Positions 49,751 to 57,751 of a DNA stretch of 57,751 nucleotides are shown one piece after another; position 1 is the stretch's first letter, and the number at the start of each line of letters is the position of its first letter. The notes under the pieces are model-generated. The model did no database searches, was not told the DNA's origin, and saw only the letters and a list, made by a program, of their open reading frames with translations. A program made the position numbers and the translations under genes. Source of the stretch: Candidatus Thorarchaeota archaeon. GTDB lineage: Archaea > Asgardarchaeota > Thorarchaeia > Thorarchaeales > Thorarchaeaceae. The stretch is taken from positions 1 to 57,751 of the forward strand of contig JAEOUN010000104.1 of assembly GCA_016839245.1 (NCBI GenBank). The letters run 5' to 3'.

Positions 49751-51817
49751 TTAACCCTTAGGACGACTTATTTTGCCATCTCTTGGACTATAGAGAGTAC
49801 CATCGACAAGTAGCTTCTCAATTATTTCATTAGCACGTTCTTTTGGCAAGCCCATAGAAACAGCTCTTTCAATTAATGCATCTCTATTTACAGTAGAAGC
49901 TCCTTCGGATTCCATATCATTCATTGCTTTAAGAATAATATCTGAAGAACTTCTCTGGGCTGCGCCCATCTTAGATACAATCAAATCAACATCAATTTTT
50001 CCGGTAACACGATCAAGAGCTACCATTCGTAGGGAATCTTCCATCAATCGAACTGCTGCTTGTGCATCTTCTTTCGTCACCTTTGATCTTAATGCCATTT
50101 TTGCACGTGCTTCAGACAATCTTACAAGGGACTCAAGTTGACGGGCCGTAATAGGAACTGCAGCACCACCTTCAGCACTCTTTCTCAAATCAACGTAGAA
50201 ATTCTCAATCACTTCTGCAGCCTCAGGAGATAATTGAGGAAGAACATAGCGATTTGCATATCCAATGTACTTCTTTAGAAATAATGGAGAAACAGGTGGT
50301 GTCGTTTGTTCAGTCTTGGTTTTCTTTAACTGATGCATATCTAGAATAAAATGCGCAAGTTCACGGTCTCGTGTTGCTTCAATTGTGTCAACTAGGATCC
50401 AAATCAAGTCAAATCGCGACAATATTGTAAATGGAAGTCGTATGTTATCCTGCACTGATAGTGAAGACTCATATCTGCCCAAAGTGGGATTTGCTGCTGC
50501 AAGAATTGATGTTCTTGCGTTAAGAGTGGCTACAATTCCAGCTTTTGCAATACTGACAGTATGTTGTTCCATAGCTTCATGAATTGCAGTACGGTCATTA
50601 GGATCCATTTTATCGAATTCATCAATACAGGCTATGCCTTGATCAGCTAATACCAGAGCTCCTGCTTCAAGTGTCATTGCACCAGATTCGGTGTCATGTA
50701 CTACTGCAGCCGTAAGACCAGCTGCTGTGGTGCCTTTGCCGGAAGTATAAAGTCCTCGAGCAGCAAGACCTGCAACGAATTTTAAGATTTGACTCTTGCC
50801 AGTACCAGGGTCTCCAATCATTAGAATATTTGACTTTCCTCTGAGTCTGGTACCATCAGGCAGCGTTTTTGCCATTCCACCAAAGAGTAGTAATGCAATA
50901 GACTCTTTGATTGAATCATGACCTTGAATAGATGGAGCAATTGATGCTATAATTCGTTCATGAACATAAGGGTCTTCAGCCAAGGTTCTGATTTGTTTTT
51001 CATCTTCATCAGAAATCTCAAGTTGTTCGTATTCTTTTTCAGCAACTTCTACTCCATTGGCTTCGATGAAAATATTGAAAGTAGCTAATTTTCCACCTCT
51101 TCTAGAGAAATCAGGAGTTGTCTGAAGTAATCCTGTGATTTTGACCAAATCACCAGGACGAGAAATATCTACAATATCACCTTCTAGAATAATATCAATA
51201 GATCGCGGCATTGAACCAGGGGGAAGCTCTTCAGGAGATTCCTGAATGCGGACTTTTTGCCAATCTCTGAATTGTGATTCGTGAGGAAGTAACCTCATCG
51301 GAGTTTTTTTATCACACAATGGACAACGAGCAGGTTCGGTATATCGGCCTTCCTCTTGTGTCTGTGGAATCTTTTCATCACAGATTCTACATTGAAACAT
51401 TGCTTGAACTAGAAGTGGCTTTACTTCACTGGCTCTCATCATAATACCACTTACATGCACAAGCCTGCCTATATGTCGAGAACGAATAGCACGTAATGCT
51501 ACATGTTCAGAATAATTTGTAATTCGTGTTTTAATTAGAGACGTGTCAATAGAACTGATATAATCAGGGTCTTCTAGGCGTAAAACAGCAATAAGCGCAT
51601 TATTAGCAGTTTCAAGGAAATTTTGAGGGTTCTCAGCTGCAATGGTTATGAAAACATTATCAAAGGCTATCAAATCTTGGAAGTCGATGGAAATTGAGAG
51701 CTCATCGTTAATTGACATTTGCTGTACGCGTGTCCAGTAAACTGAATTCCCTTGCTCGTCTTTATAGGTTCTCAGAAATTCTTCAAACCGTTCCTGTGAT
51801 TCATCATAGCTGGACAT
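49751..51817 (-). CDS. mcm: Replicative DNA helicase MCM
   Basis: Hexameric MCM helicase. The N-terminal zinc finger is CRICDEK to CPLCDKK. The AAA+ core has Walker A GDPGTGKSQILKF, Walker B IACIDEFDKM and arginine finger LSRFDL. A C-terminal winged helix completes it. It is 688 residues from ATG 51817, with GAGGATG upstream. It lies 97 bases after gins23 on the same strand. Confidence 0.97.
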   Translation of the reverse strand: MSSYDESQERFEEFLRTYKDEQGNSVYWTRVQQMSINDELSISIDFQDLIAFDNVFITIAAENPQNFLETANNALIAVLRLEDPDYISSIDTSLIKTRITNYSEHVALRAIRSRHIGRLVHVSGIMMRASEVKPLLVQAMFQCRICDEKIPQTQEEGRYTEPARCPLCDKKTPMRLLPHESQFRDWQKVRIQESPEELPPGSMPRSIDIILEGDIVDISRPGDLVKITGLLQTTPDFSRRGGKLATFNIFIEANGVEVAEKEYEQLEISDEDEKQIRTLAEDPYVHERIIASIAPSIQGHDSIKESIALLLFGGMAKTLPDGTRLRGKSNILMIGDPGTGKSQILKFVAGLAARGLYTSGKGTTAAGLTAAVVHDTESGAMTLEAGALVLADQGIACIDEFDKMDPNDRTAIHEAMEQHTVSIAKAGIVATLNARTSILAAANPTLGRYESSLSVQDNIRLPFTILSRFDLIWILVDTIEATRDRELAHFILDMHQLKKTKTEQTTPPVSPLFLKKYIGYANRYVLPQLSPEAAEVIENFYVDLRKSAEGGAAVPITARQLESLVRLSEARAKMALRSKVTKEDAQAAVRLMEDSLRMVALDRVTGKIDVDLIVSKMGAAQRSSSDIILKAMNDMESEGASTVNRDALIERAVSMGLPKERANEIIEKLLVDGTLYSPRDGKISRPKG

Positions 51818-51887
51818 GATAGGCATCCTCTTTATCTGGGAGAAGAGATAACATGGATTTTATCAGACTCCTAGTTCTTTAGAGTTT

Positions 51888-51896
51888 GTATTTAAG
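51888..51896 (-). promoter_or_regulatory. TATA-like element upstream of mcm
   Basis: Minus strand reads CTTAAATAC in the 97-base gins23-mcm gap, about 70 bases ahead of the mcm start, so mcm may have its own promoter as well as read-through from gins23. Confidence 0.4.
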
Positions 51897-51914
51897 GGCA
51901 CTATTTCTCACAAC

Positions 51915-52472
51915 CTACTCCATTACGTTTTGGCGCCATCCAGTCAGTAGTTGAATAATTTCTTCACAAAGCCATCTTTCTTCATAAGCCATCTGATTAC
52001 GTTTTTCTTGATAGGCACCGGATTTAGCCACTCGAAGAATTTTCGAGAGCCTTGTTTCAACAAGGAATGGTGTCATTTTTTGGAGCTTTTCAACTTCTTC
52101 ATATTTCCGTGGATCCATCGAAGTTTTGTCACTTTGTAAGCGTAGAGTCTTTCTTGCAATTGCAGCATATAGGAAGGGTTGAAATGTTTGTAATTTATGA
52201 GGATTTTTTTCCTCCTCGCGATATAGATTTTGAAGTCTACGAAGTGATTCATAGGCATCTTCGGGAGCAATATCTACATAATCATACTTGAGCAATCTTT
52301 CAATGACCCAATTTGGAAGTGACACTCGATCACCCTTTTTAAATGGACCAAATTTTTGTCCTTTGATAATGAGTTCTGGTAGTTGTTTCTGAAAAATACA
52401 ATTTCGTTCTTCATTAAGAAATAACATCTTGAACCGGCTCAACACTTCTTTTGATTCGCTACTAATTTTCAT
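51915..52472 (-). CDS. gins23: GINS complex subunit Gins23
   Basis: A 185-residue GINS protein with the B domain first (KGQKFGPFKKGDRVSLPNWV, RLLKYDYVDIAPED) and the helical A domain second. This order distinguishes Gins23 from Gins51. It joins Gins51 (encoded at about 7.5 kb) and MCM in the archaeal replicative helicase complex. A TATA-like CATATAAAAAG lies in the divergent gap toward rfcS (about 52519-52530). Confidence 0.85.
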   Translation of the reverse strand: MKISSESKEVLSRFKMLFLNEERNCIFQKQLPELIIKGQKFGPFKKGDRVSLPNWVIERLLKYDYVDIAPEDAYESLRRLQNLYREEEKNPHKLQTFQPFLYAAIARKTLRLQSDKTSMDPRKYEEVEKLQKMTPFLVETRLSKILRVAKSGAYQEKRNQMAYEERWLCEEIIQLLTGWRQNVME

Positions 52473-52663
52473 ATTGGCACACCTACTCAGTTCTTAATTT
52501 GAAAATAAAGCCCTTGCTCTTTTTATATGAGCTACAGGGATTAATGAAAATCAGTCATGATATATGCAAGTTTCTGGAGAAGCTTTTAAGGTGTCAGAGT
52601 TGAAACCTTCAATAGCAGACATTAACAATAAGTGATAATTTAGAAAATGGATGGGAACCCCTA
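52473..52663. other. Divergent promoter region between gins23 and rfcS
   Basis: A 191-base AT-rich gap. Toward gins23 it has CATATAAAAAG on the minus strand near 52519-52530. Toward rfcS it has GCTTTTAAGG near 52582-52591. No ORF or RNA gene is seen. Confidence 0.5.
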
Positions 52664-53626
52664 ATGGATTTGGATTTGTGGACTGAGAAATATCGACCTC
52701 CAACGTTGACTGGAATTATAGGTCAAGAATCAATCATTGAAAGCTTGATAAAATTCGTTGAGAATAAAGCTGTACCTCATTGTTTGTTTACAGGTCCACC
52801 TGGAACAAGTAAAACAACAGCTGCAATGGCAATGGCAAGAGACCTCTTTGGAACCACTTTTGAACGCAACTTCATGGAGCTAAATGCAAGTGATGAAAGA
52901 GGTATTGATGTAGTTAGAACGCAGATAAAGAATTTTGCAAGAACAATGCCTGCAGGTGATGCACCATTTAAAATTCTAGTTCTTGATGAAGCGGATCATC
53001 TGACATCAGACGCTCAGCATGCACTTCGAAGAACCATGGAGTCATACGCGCAATCATGTAGAATGATTTTAATCTGCAACTATTCTAGTAGAATAATTCC
53101 ACCAATTCAATCTAGATGTGCAATTTTTAAATTCTCACGACTACACGATAATGAGATATCGAAACGTCTTAAGTTCATAGCAAAACAAGAAAACATTCAG
53201 CTTACTTCCAAAGGGATTGATGCAATTATCTATCTCACAGAAGGTGACATGAGAGCAGCGATTAATCTATTACAAGCAGCATCTTCAACAGGTCAAGAAA
53301 TTACAGATACGATTGTTTTTGCAATATCAGGAAGAGCTAATCCTGAAAGCATTAAAAAAATGTTGACAGATGCTTATGAAGGAAGATATTTGGACTCACA
53401 AGAATCTCTGAGAGGACTAATACATAGTGAAGGTGTATCACCAGTTGATCTTGTAAAACAGATACATCGGGAACTACAAACTTTTGATTTATCTAATCGA
53501 GAACAAATGAGCATATTGGAACAGGTAGCAGAGATTGAATTTCGTATAGGGGAAGGAGCTAATGGAGAGATTCAGCTAGCAGCTCTTCTGGCACACATTG
53601 GCATAGGCAGTGAAAGAGATGGATAA
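52664..53626 (+). CDS. rfcS: Replication factor C small subunit
   Basis: Clamp-loader AAA+ subunit, 320 residues. It begins MDLDLWTEKYRPPTL and has RFC-box features: LVLDEADHLTSDAQ (Walker B/DEAD), the SRC motif (IQSRCAIF) that supplies the arginine finger, and GDMRAAINLLQAAS for sensor 2. The Walker A reads GPPGTSKTTAA; the glycine before the catalytic lysine is serine (codon AGT). It overlaps rfcL by 8 bases, so the loader subunits are co-translated. Confidence 0.95.
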   Translation: MDLDLWTEKYRPPTLTGIIGQESIIESLIKFVENKAVPHCLFTGPPGTSKTTAAMAMARDLFGTTFERNFMELNASDERGIDVVRTQIKNFARTMPAGDAPFKILVLDEADHLTSDAQHALRRTMESYAQSCRMILICNYSSRIIPPIQSRCAIFKFSRLHDNEISKRLKFIAKQENIQLTSKGIDAIIYLTEGDMRAAINLLQAASSTGQEITDTIVFAISGRANPESIKKMLTDAYEGRYLDSQESLRGLIHSEGVSPVDLVKQIHRELQTFDLSNREQMSILEQVAEIEFRIGEGANGEIQLAALLAHIGIGSERDG

Positions 53627-54836
53627 TGATAATCTTCCTTGGCCTGAATTATATCGTCCAAAAAGATTGGAATATGTTGTAGGTAATTCGGAAACTCTTA
53701 GTAGAATTAAAACATGGCTTCTTTCATGGAAGACAGCAATACCTGAGAAACGAGCGATATTGTTACTAGGACCACCAGGAACTGGAAAGACTGCTACTGT
53801 CGGAGCTCTGGCAAATGAACTGAATATGGAACTAGTAGAGTTCAATTCAAGTGATAAACGAAATAAAGATAGTATTGAAACATTGGTATGGCGAGCTGCA
53901 TCTCAACAGACTCTTGATGGAAGATTCAGAATAATTCTCTTGGATGAAGTTGACGGACTTTCTGGTACGAGTGATAGAGGCGGCGTCAGTGCAATTTTGA
54001 AAGTTGTTATTGACACGGTACATCCGATTATAATGACCGCAAATGATCCTGATAGTCCTCGCCTAAAGGATTTGATAAAGATATGTCAAGTATTTGAATT
54101 TGAACCAATTGAATACGATAATATAACCAGTGTACTTTATAGTATTATTAAACAGAATAATGTAGATATTTCAAAAGATACTATCAATGATATTGCAGAA
54201 GCTTCATCTGGAGACCTTCGTGCAGCTATCTCTGATCTTGAAGCATATGTAAAAAGGGGAAAAACATCTGTTTCAATAAGTCCAACTTCAAGGGACATCA
54301 GACATGGAATGGAAGATACTCTTCAAAGATTATTCATGACACAAGATGCAAAAATAGCTAGAAGAATTTTGTCAGAATCCGAGCTTGACTATGATTCGAT
54401 ACTATTATGGTTAGAAGAAAACTTGCATTTACATATGTTATCACCAAATGAATTGAATCAAGGATTTGAGGGACTATCCATTGCAGATTTAATTCTTGGA
54501 AGAATTATGAAAGATCAAAATTGGAAATTGTTGGCATATTTTTATGATATGTTAGCAACTGGTGTTGCATGCTCTAAAACAATAACACCATACAGAAAAG
54601 TGAGTTATTCAAAGCCCACATGGCCACTTTTGGTGTGGCAGGGAAGTAAATCTAGGGAGAAAAGATTTGAGGCACTCTCAGCTCTTTCACGGGTTTCAGG
54701 TGTTTCTAAGCGAAGATCTAAACAAACACATTATGATACTATTACTGAGATAATCAATATCAAACCTAGTCTTCTGAATGATTTTTCGAACTGGTTAGAT
54801 GTTGATAAGACATTATTGAGGAAGAAAAATAATTGA
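53619..54836 (+). CDS. rfcL: Replication factor C large subunit
   Basis: Large clamp-loader subunit with intact Walker A GPPGTGKTATVG, Walker B LDEVDGLSG and sensor 2 SGDLRAAISDLEAY. At 405 residues it is shorter than many archaeal RfcL (often near 480-500). I see no PIP box at the C-terminus, which ends TLLRKKNN. The last 71 bases overlap the convergent truA gene. The start is ATG 53619; a GTG at 53610 is possible. Confidence 0.93.
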   Translation: MDNDNLPWPELYRPKRLEYVVGNSETLSRIKTWLLSWKTAIPEKRAILLLGPPGTGKTATVGALANELNMELVEFNSSDKRNKDSIETLVWRAASQQTLDGRFRIILLDEVDGLSGTSDRGGVSAILKVVIDTVHPIIMTANDPDSPRLKDLIKICQVFEFEPIEYDNITSVLYSIIKQNNVDISKDTINDIAEASSGDLRAAISDLEAYVKRGKTSVSISPTSRDIRHGMEDTLQRLFMTQDAKIARRILSESELDYDSILLWLEENLHLHMLSPNELNQGFEGLSIADLILGRIMKDQNWKLLAYFYDMLATGVACSKTITPYRKVSYSKPTWPLLVWQGSKSREKRFEALSALSRVSGVSKRRSKQTHYDTITEIINIKPSLLNDFSNWLDVDKTLLRKKNN

Positions 54837-55632
54837 TGAATCCTCTAAAAGTTCTAGTAGACCTAAATAAGTAATCAAATCGTTCTGTAAGAACCTTCTG
54901 AATTCTTCGTTGTCCATATTTACTAGGACTAAATCGGACTGGTACAATTGTTTCCATGAGTATCAGATTTTCAGGAGGTGCTGGTTCTATTCCACTATGA
55001 ATAGTCTTTTTTGATCCATTAATAATCTCGTAAATAACATCAGGGTCTAGATTTCCGAGTCCAATTTGTGCCAAGAGAGTTACAACTTTTCTGACAAATT
55101 TCCAGAGAAAACTAGTACCAATAATGTCCAAAAACATGACTTCAGAATTCTTATCGATATATACATTCAAAATCGTTGTGACTGTATTTCTACGTTCATC
55201 AGGTTTAGACAGCATATTGAAGTCATTAGAGCCCGAGAGTATTGAAATTGCCTGCTTGATCTGATCCATGTTCGAATTTTTCCATTCATCATCCAAGTAA
55301 TATCTGTAATGACGAAGTAACGGACTTGATCGTGGACGAAATCCTATTGGAGCTTTTGCTCGTGCCCATAATACAATATCGTCAGGCAGATATTTGTTTA
55401 TACGATCAATCGATAGTTGTTTTTCAGTAGAAATCATTGCCAATTGACCAAGGGCATGTACACCTCTATCTGTTCTTCCTGATAATTGAATAGTCTTTGT
55501 AGAATGAGCTTCATTACTCCATGCTTCCATTGCTTCAATCAGCTCATTTTGGACCGTTCTAAGACCCGGTTGCTTTTGAGAACCATAATAATTATCACCA
55601 AGATAAAACAGACGAACTAGATGGTCTTCCAT
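54766..55632 (-). CDS. truA: tRNA pseudouridine synthase TruA
   Basis: Pseudouridine synthase for the tRNA anticodon arm, 288 residues. The catalytic aspartate is in LSGRTDRGVHALGQ. FRPRSSPLLRHYRYYL and FLWKFVRKVV match the TruA family. Its C-terminal ~24 residues are encoded inside the convergent rfcL gene and look poorly conserved (SSSIMSYQHLTSSKNHSED). Confidence 0.93.
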   Translation of the reverse strand: MEDHLVRLFYLGDNYYGSQKQPGLRTVQNELIEAMEAWSNEAHSTKTIQLSGRTDRGVHALGQLAMISTEKQLSIDRINKYLPDDIVLWARAKAPIGFRPRSSPLLRHYRYYLDDEWKNSNMDQIKQAISILSGSNDFNMLSKPDERRNTVTTILNVYIDKNSEVMFLDIIGTSFLWKFVRKVVTLLAQIGLGNLDPDVIYEIINGSKKTIHSGIEPAPPENLILMETIVPVRFSPSKYGQRRIQKVLTERFDYLFRSTRTFRGFINYFSSSIMSYQHLTSSKNHSED

Positions 55633-55647
55633 TCAGTTGATTCTCCT

Positions 55648-55932
55648 CTAAGAATCCCATAAATCAAAAAGACTTTTTAGAGAACGAGCTCTTAGGTCTT
55701 CAATCTTGTAACGATAAATCTTGATTCTACCAAATTTTTTCTCTTCAATTATTCCTGTTTTTGTCAAAACATCCAAGTGTGCTTTTGTGGAACTATGGTT
55801 AAGATCGACTCGTCTACATAGTTCAGATATATTCAATTCGGTTGCCTTTGCAAGTTCTTTCAGAATTCTTATCCGACCACGAGATGAAAAGATATCCTCA
55901 ATAGACATTAAAGATGAGCTTTCAGTATTCAA
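55648..55932 (-). CDS. Winged-helix (ArsR-like) transcription regulator
   Basis: A 94-residue winged helix: IFSSRGRIRILKELA, then LNISELCRRVDLNHSSTKAH as the recognition helix, and a wing ending KIYRYKIEDLR. It lies between cdc6-2 (7 bases) and truA, probably in one operon. The start is likely TTG at 55932; an ATG eight codons later is possible. Target is unknown. Confidence 0.8.
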   Translation of the reverse strand: MNTESSSLMSIEDIFSSRGRIRILKELAKATELNISELCRRVDLNHSSTKAHLDVLTKTGIIEEKKFGRIKIYRYKIEDLRARSLKSLFDLWDS

Positions 55933-55939
55933 TAATGAT

Positions 55940-57145
55940 TCACAACTCCTGAGAATCTAAAATAGTCGCAATAAAATGTTCAAGCATTTCAGCTGGGACA
56001 TCAGAAAGCCCGATAAGAGTGGTTTGTCCACGTTGTCCACTTCCGGAACGTTTAGTATCAATAATTCCATGAGCAGTCAAATCTTGAATCCACTCCCAGA
56101 TTTGGGTGTGTGCTCTTGGTTCGTCGTTATATTCTTCACAGACTGATTGATACATTTCTTCTACTTCACCCATCGTAACATATGCACCTCTGGTTTCCTT
56201 TAGTTGTCGTGCTGCAGCAAGAAGAAGCAATCTATGCTGAAAAGAAAGTGTGCTAAAGATTTCCTTTCTGAGTTCTGGGTGTGTATCAGCTTTCGCTTGA
56301 CGAGCGTAATCAGGAACAACAATGTTTGCTTGATCACGATCAGCTTGTTTCCCTGCACGCCATAGTAGCTCAATTGCGTATCTTGCATCACCATGCTCAG
56401 ATGCAATATCAGCAATTACCTGTAGAGTTTCATCCATGACTGTCCCTTTCTCAAATGCCATGTCGACACGATTACGGAGGATGTCATAGAGTGCAGTCTG
56501 ATTGTATTTTGAAAAAGATAGAATATTTCGTTGGAGCGTACTAAGTGTACTAGAATCTAAGATTGATCTATCAAGAGGAATCTCACGTCCGATACCTATA
56601 ATCGATACACGCTGTCTTGCGTTTAATTGATCATCTGTGAGTCTTGTCAATTCATATAGAATGTCAGAACCACGTTGTTTGATGAAATAGTCCAACTCAT
56701 CAAGAATGAGTAATAAATACTTGTCTTCTTCTTCTAAGATTTCTACCAACATTTGTAGGAGTTCCTCTGGAGAATGACCTCTACGTGGAAATTCGGGTTT
56801 GAATTCCCGAAGGGCTCTCAAGAAAATAAGATATGATGTTTTGTTAACACGACAATTAATGTGAATGTTATAAAGACGAATATTTCTTCGTTCAGCAGCT
56901 TGAACCATCTGTTCAGAAAATCTTTTTGCAACTGCAGTTTTCCCTGTACCAACAGGACCTTGTATAAGAAATTTATGACTAGTTCTTCCTGGTGAAGAAA
57001 TAAGGGTCTTAAAATTTTGTGCTAAGATTCGGAGTTCGGACTGTCTATGAGGAAGACTTTCCGGTACATAGTCAATAGACAGGAACTGTTCAGACTTGAA
57101 TACACTCCGTCTGCTGAGTTCGTCTTCAATATAATCATGAGCCAT
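55940..57145 (-). CDS. cdc6: Orc1/Cdc6 replication initiator, copy 2
   Basis: Second AAA+ initiator, 401 residues. Walker A GPVGTGKTAVAKRF, Walker B LILDELDYF, EHGDARYAIELLWRAG and a C-terminal winged helix (THAQIWEWIQDLTAHG-like region). It is divergent in sequence from copy 1, as expected for Cdc6 paralogues that bind different origins. A TATA-like GCTTTTAAGCC sits near 57176-57187 on the minus strand. The 215-base upstream gap has no convincing ORB repeats. Confidence 0.92.
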   Translation of the reverse strand: MAHDYIEDELSRRSVFKSEQFLSIDYVPESLPHRQSELRILAQNFKTLISSPGRTSHKFLIQGPVGTGKTAVAKRFSEQMVQAAERRNIRLYNIHINCRVNKTSYLIFLRALREFKPEFPRRGHSPEELLQMLVEILEEEDKYLLLILDELDYFIKQRGSDILYELTRLTDDQLNARQRVSIIGIGREIPLDRSILDSSTLSTLQRNILSFSKYNQTALYDILRNRVDMAFEKGTVMDETLQVIADIASEHGDARYAIELLWRAGKQADRDQANIVVPDYARQAKADTHPELRKEIFSTLSFQHRLLLLAAARQLKETRGAYVTMGEVEEMYQSVCEEYNDEPRAHTQIWEWIQDLTAHGIIDTKRSGSGQRGQTTLIGLSDVPAEMLEHFIATILDSQEL

Positions 57146-57359
57146 GACAGTCCAGATGATAATTTGTTACTTCTGGCTTAAAAGCATTTACAGACTGTAC
57201 GATTAAATGGATATTTGGGGGGAGAGATTACCGAAAGTATTGGCGAGCTCCTAACTCAAGATCCATATCATCGTCATTACTGACTCATCGGGGTCATAGC
57301 AATCATCACTCGCCAGATAATAGATATATTTTGATAGCAATAAATTTGACGAAAAATTC
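57146..57359. other. Intergenic region upstream of cdc6-2
   Basis: About 214 bases between cdc6-2 and tRNA-Gly. It contains a TATA-like element near 57176-57187 and a G-run (ATTTGGGGGGAGAG) near 57211-57224. I see no gene in it. Confidence 0.4.
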
Positions 57360-57434
57360 TGGTGCGACCGCCGGGATTCGAACCCGGGTCGCAGGCTTGG
57401 GAAGCCTGCATCATAACCCCTAGACAACGGTCGC
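57360..57434 (-). tRNA. tRNA-Gly(CCC), intronless, CCA encoded
   Basis: Minus-strand cloverleaf: acceptor GCGACCG/CGGTCGC, anticodon stem CAGGC/GCCTG with loop TTCCCAA (anticodon CCC), T arm CCGGG/CCCGG with TTCGAAT, discriminator A, and CCA encoded at 57360-57362. Length is 72 plus CCA, with no intron. Confidence 0.96.
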
Positions 57435-57641
57435 AATTCTACGGCACGATTGCTTCTGGTTATGATTTAAGATTATTGATAGTTTGGCAAAGAAATACTT
57501 GTTATAGATATTTTTATCAAAAAATAATACAGATAATCAACCAAAATTGTGGATAAGAATACATCATTTTTCATTATGTACAAGGTCCTAAGAATATGCT
57601 TATCTTGTGCCAGTTGAGCATTCTATTTGAGAGAACTTACC
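57435..57641. other. AT-rich intergenic region
   Basis: About 207 bases between tRNA-Gly and the last gene, divergent in orientation, so it should hold both promoters. It contains the palindrome-like GATATTTTTATC near 57508 and an AAGAATATGC near 57590. No ORF or RNA structure is recognised. Confidence 0.4.
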
Positions 57642-57751
57642 ATGTCCAAAGATATTGTTAATTTTTGGCAAGGAAATCAAGCCTGTGCAGAAGGTGCAAT
57701 TGCGGCTGGATGTACTTTTTTTGCAGGCTATCCAATCACGCCAGCTTCAGA
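57642..57751 (+). CDS. korA: 2-oxoacid:acceptor oxidoreductase alpha subunit, partial 5' end
   Basis: Only the first 36 residues are in the window. MSKDIVNFWQGNQACAEGAI followed by AGCTFFAGYPITPASE is the start of the pyruvate/2-oxoglutarate:ferredoxin oxidoreductase alpha subunit family; GYPITPASE is the hallmark. It would use CoA and ferredoxin to oxidise a 2-oxoacid. Whether the substrate is 2-oxoglutarate or another acid cannot be told. GAGAGA lies about 10 bases upstream of the ATG. Confidence 0.85.
   Translation, partial: MSKDIVNFWQGNQACAEGAIAAGCTFFAGYPITPAS

Noticed and set aside
57146..57359. Possible second origin upstream of cdc6-2
   Set aside because: Only a G-run is present; no repeated or palindromic ORB-like sites were found by eye.
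57251..57436. 61-codon minus frame over tRNA-Gly
   Set aside because: Overlaps the tRNA and has no conserved pattern.
57362..57556. 64-codon frame beginning MRPPGFEPGSQ
   Set aside because: Classic artefact of translating a tRNA gene (tRNA-Gly).

Overview
The window is a gene-dense archaeal chromosome segment, and I read it as coming from an Asgard archaeon. The information-processing genes are all archaeal: PriS, GINS, PolD small subunit, Orc1/Cdc6, MCM, Hel308, HerA/NurA, KEOPS, TFS, RpoL, Csl4, FAU-1 and GPN GTPase. There are TATA-type promoters, GGAGGTG-like ribosome sites and bulge-helix-bulge (BHB) tRNA introns. An MglA/Ras-like GTPase beside a tandem roadblock protein, a METTL5-like methyltransferase and an HDAC-family enzyme favour Asgard. 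Thorarchaeia is a guess from overall flavour and was not tested. There is no CRISPR array, insertion sequence or prophage, and no gene-free stretch longer than about 210 bases.

Layout. Bases 1-6.6 kb (minus strand) hold an electron-transfer operon: HdrC, HdrB, HdrA-like, HdrA-MvhD fusion and a GltD-like FAD/NAD(P) oxidoreductase cut by the window edge. Bases 6.7-14.1 kb (minus) hold an information-processing run: METTL5-like, Csl4, RpoL, RNase III-like, TFS, an OB-fold protein, two tandem PCNAs, primase small subunit with extra zinc ribbons, GINS51 and two small proteins. The divergent gap at 14.12-14.28 kb carries origin-like repeats in front of cdc6-1. Then come PolD small subunit, an AbrB-PhoU regulator, a phosphohexomutase, a two-intron tRNA-Ser, an LVIVD propeller, a DsrE-like protein, tRNA-Leu, a 45-residue zinc ribbon, eS1, an SSCA1-type zinc ribbon, UPF0147 and FAU-1.

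Bases 24.9-28.7 kb (minus) hold Kae1, Bud32, uS15, a degenerate RecJ-like protein and Pcc1. Bases 28.8-36.6 kb hold Lsm, DUF460, a winged-helix protein with an apparent CTG start, a Ser/Asp-rich protein, HerA, NurA and CTP synthase. Bases 36.7-39.2 kb hold a compact GTPase module: tandem roadblock, an unknown protein and an MglA-like GTPase. Bases 39.3-46.1 kb hold an HD phosphohydrolase, an XRE regulator, a GPN GTPase, a TrmG10-type methyltransferase, a COG1325 protein, a UPF0200 kinase, an AAA ATPase and ThpR, which abuts a second two-intron tRNA (Pro). Bases 46.4-57.1 kb hold an HDAC-family protein and a second replication block: Hel308, MCM, GINS23, RFC small and large subunits, TruA, a winged-helix protein and cdc6-2. 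The window ends with tRNA-Gly and the start of a KorA-like 2-oxoacid oxidoreductase gene.

The window therefore contains most of an archaeal replisome: two initiators, MCM, both GINS subunits, a primase subunit, a PolD subunit, both RFC subunits and two PCNAs. It also has repair factors and a candidate origin. The strongest new observations are the two tRNA genes, each with one anticodon-loop intron and one T-arm intron with BHB-like splice sites, and the roadblock/unknown/GTPase operon.
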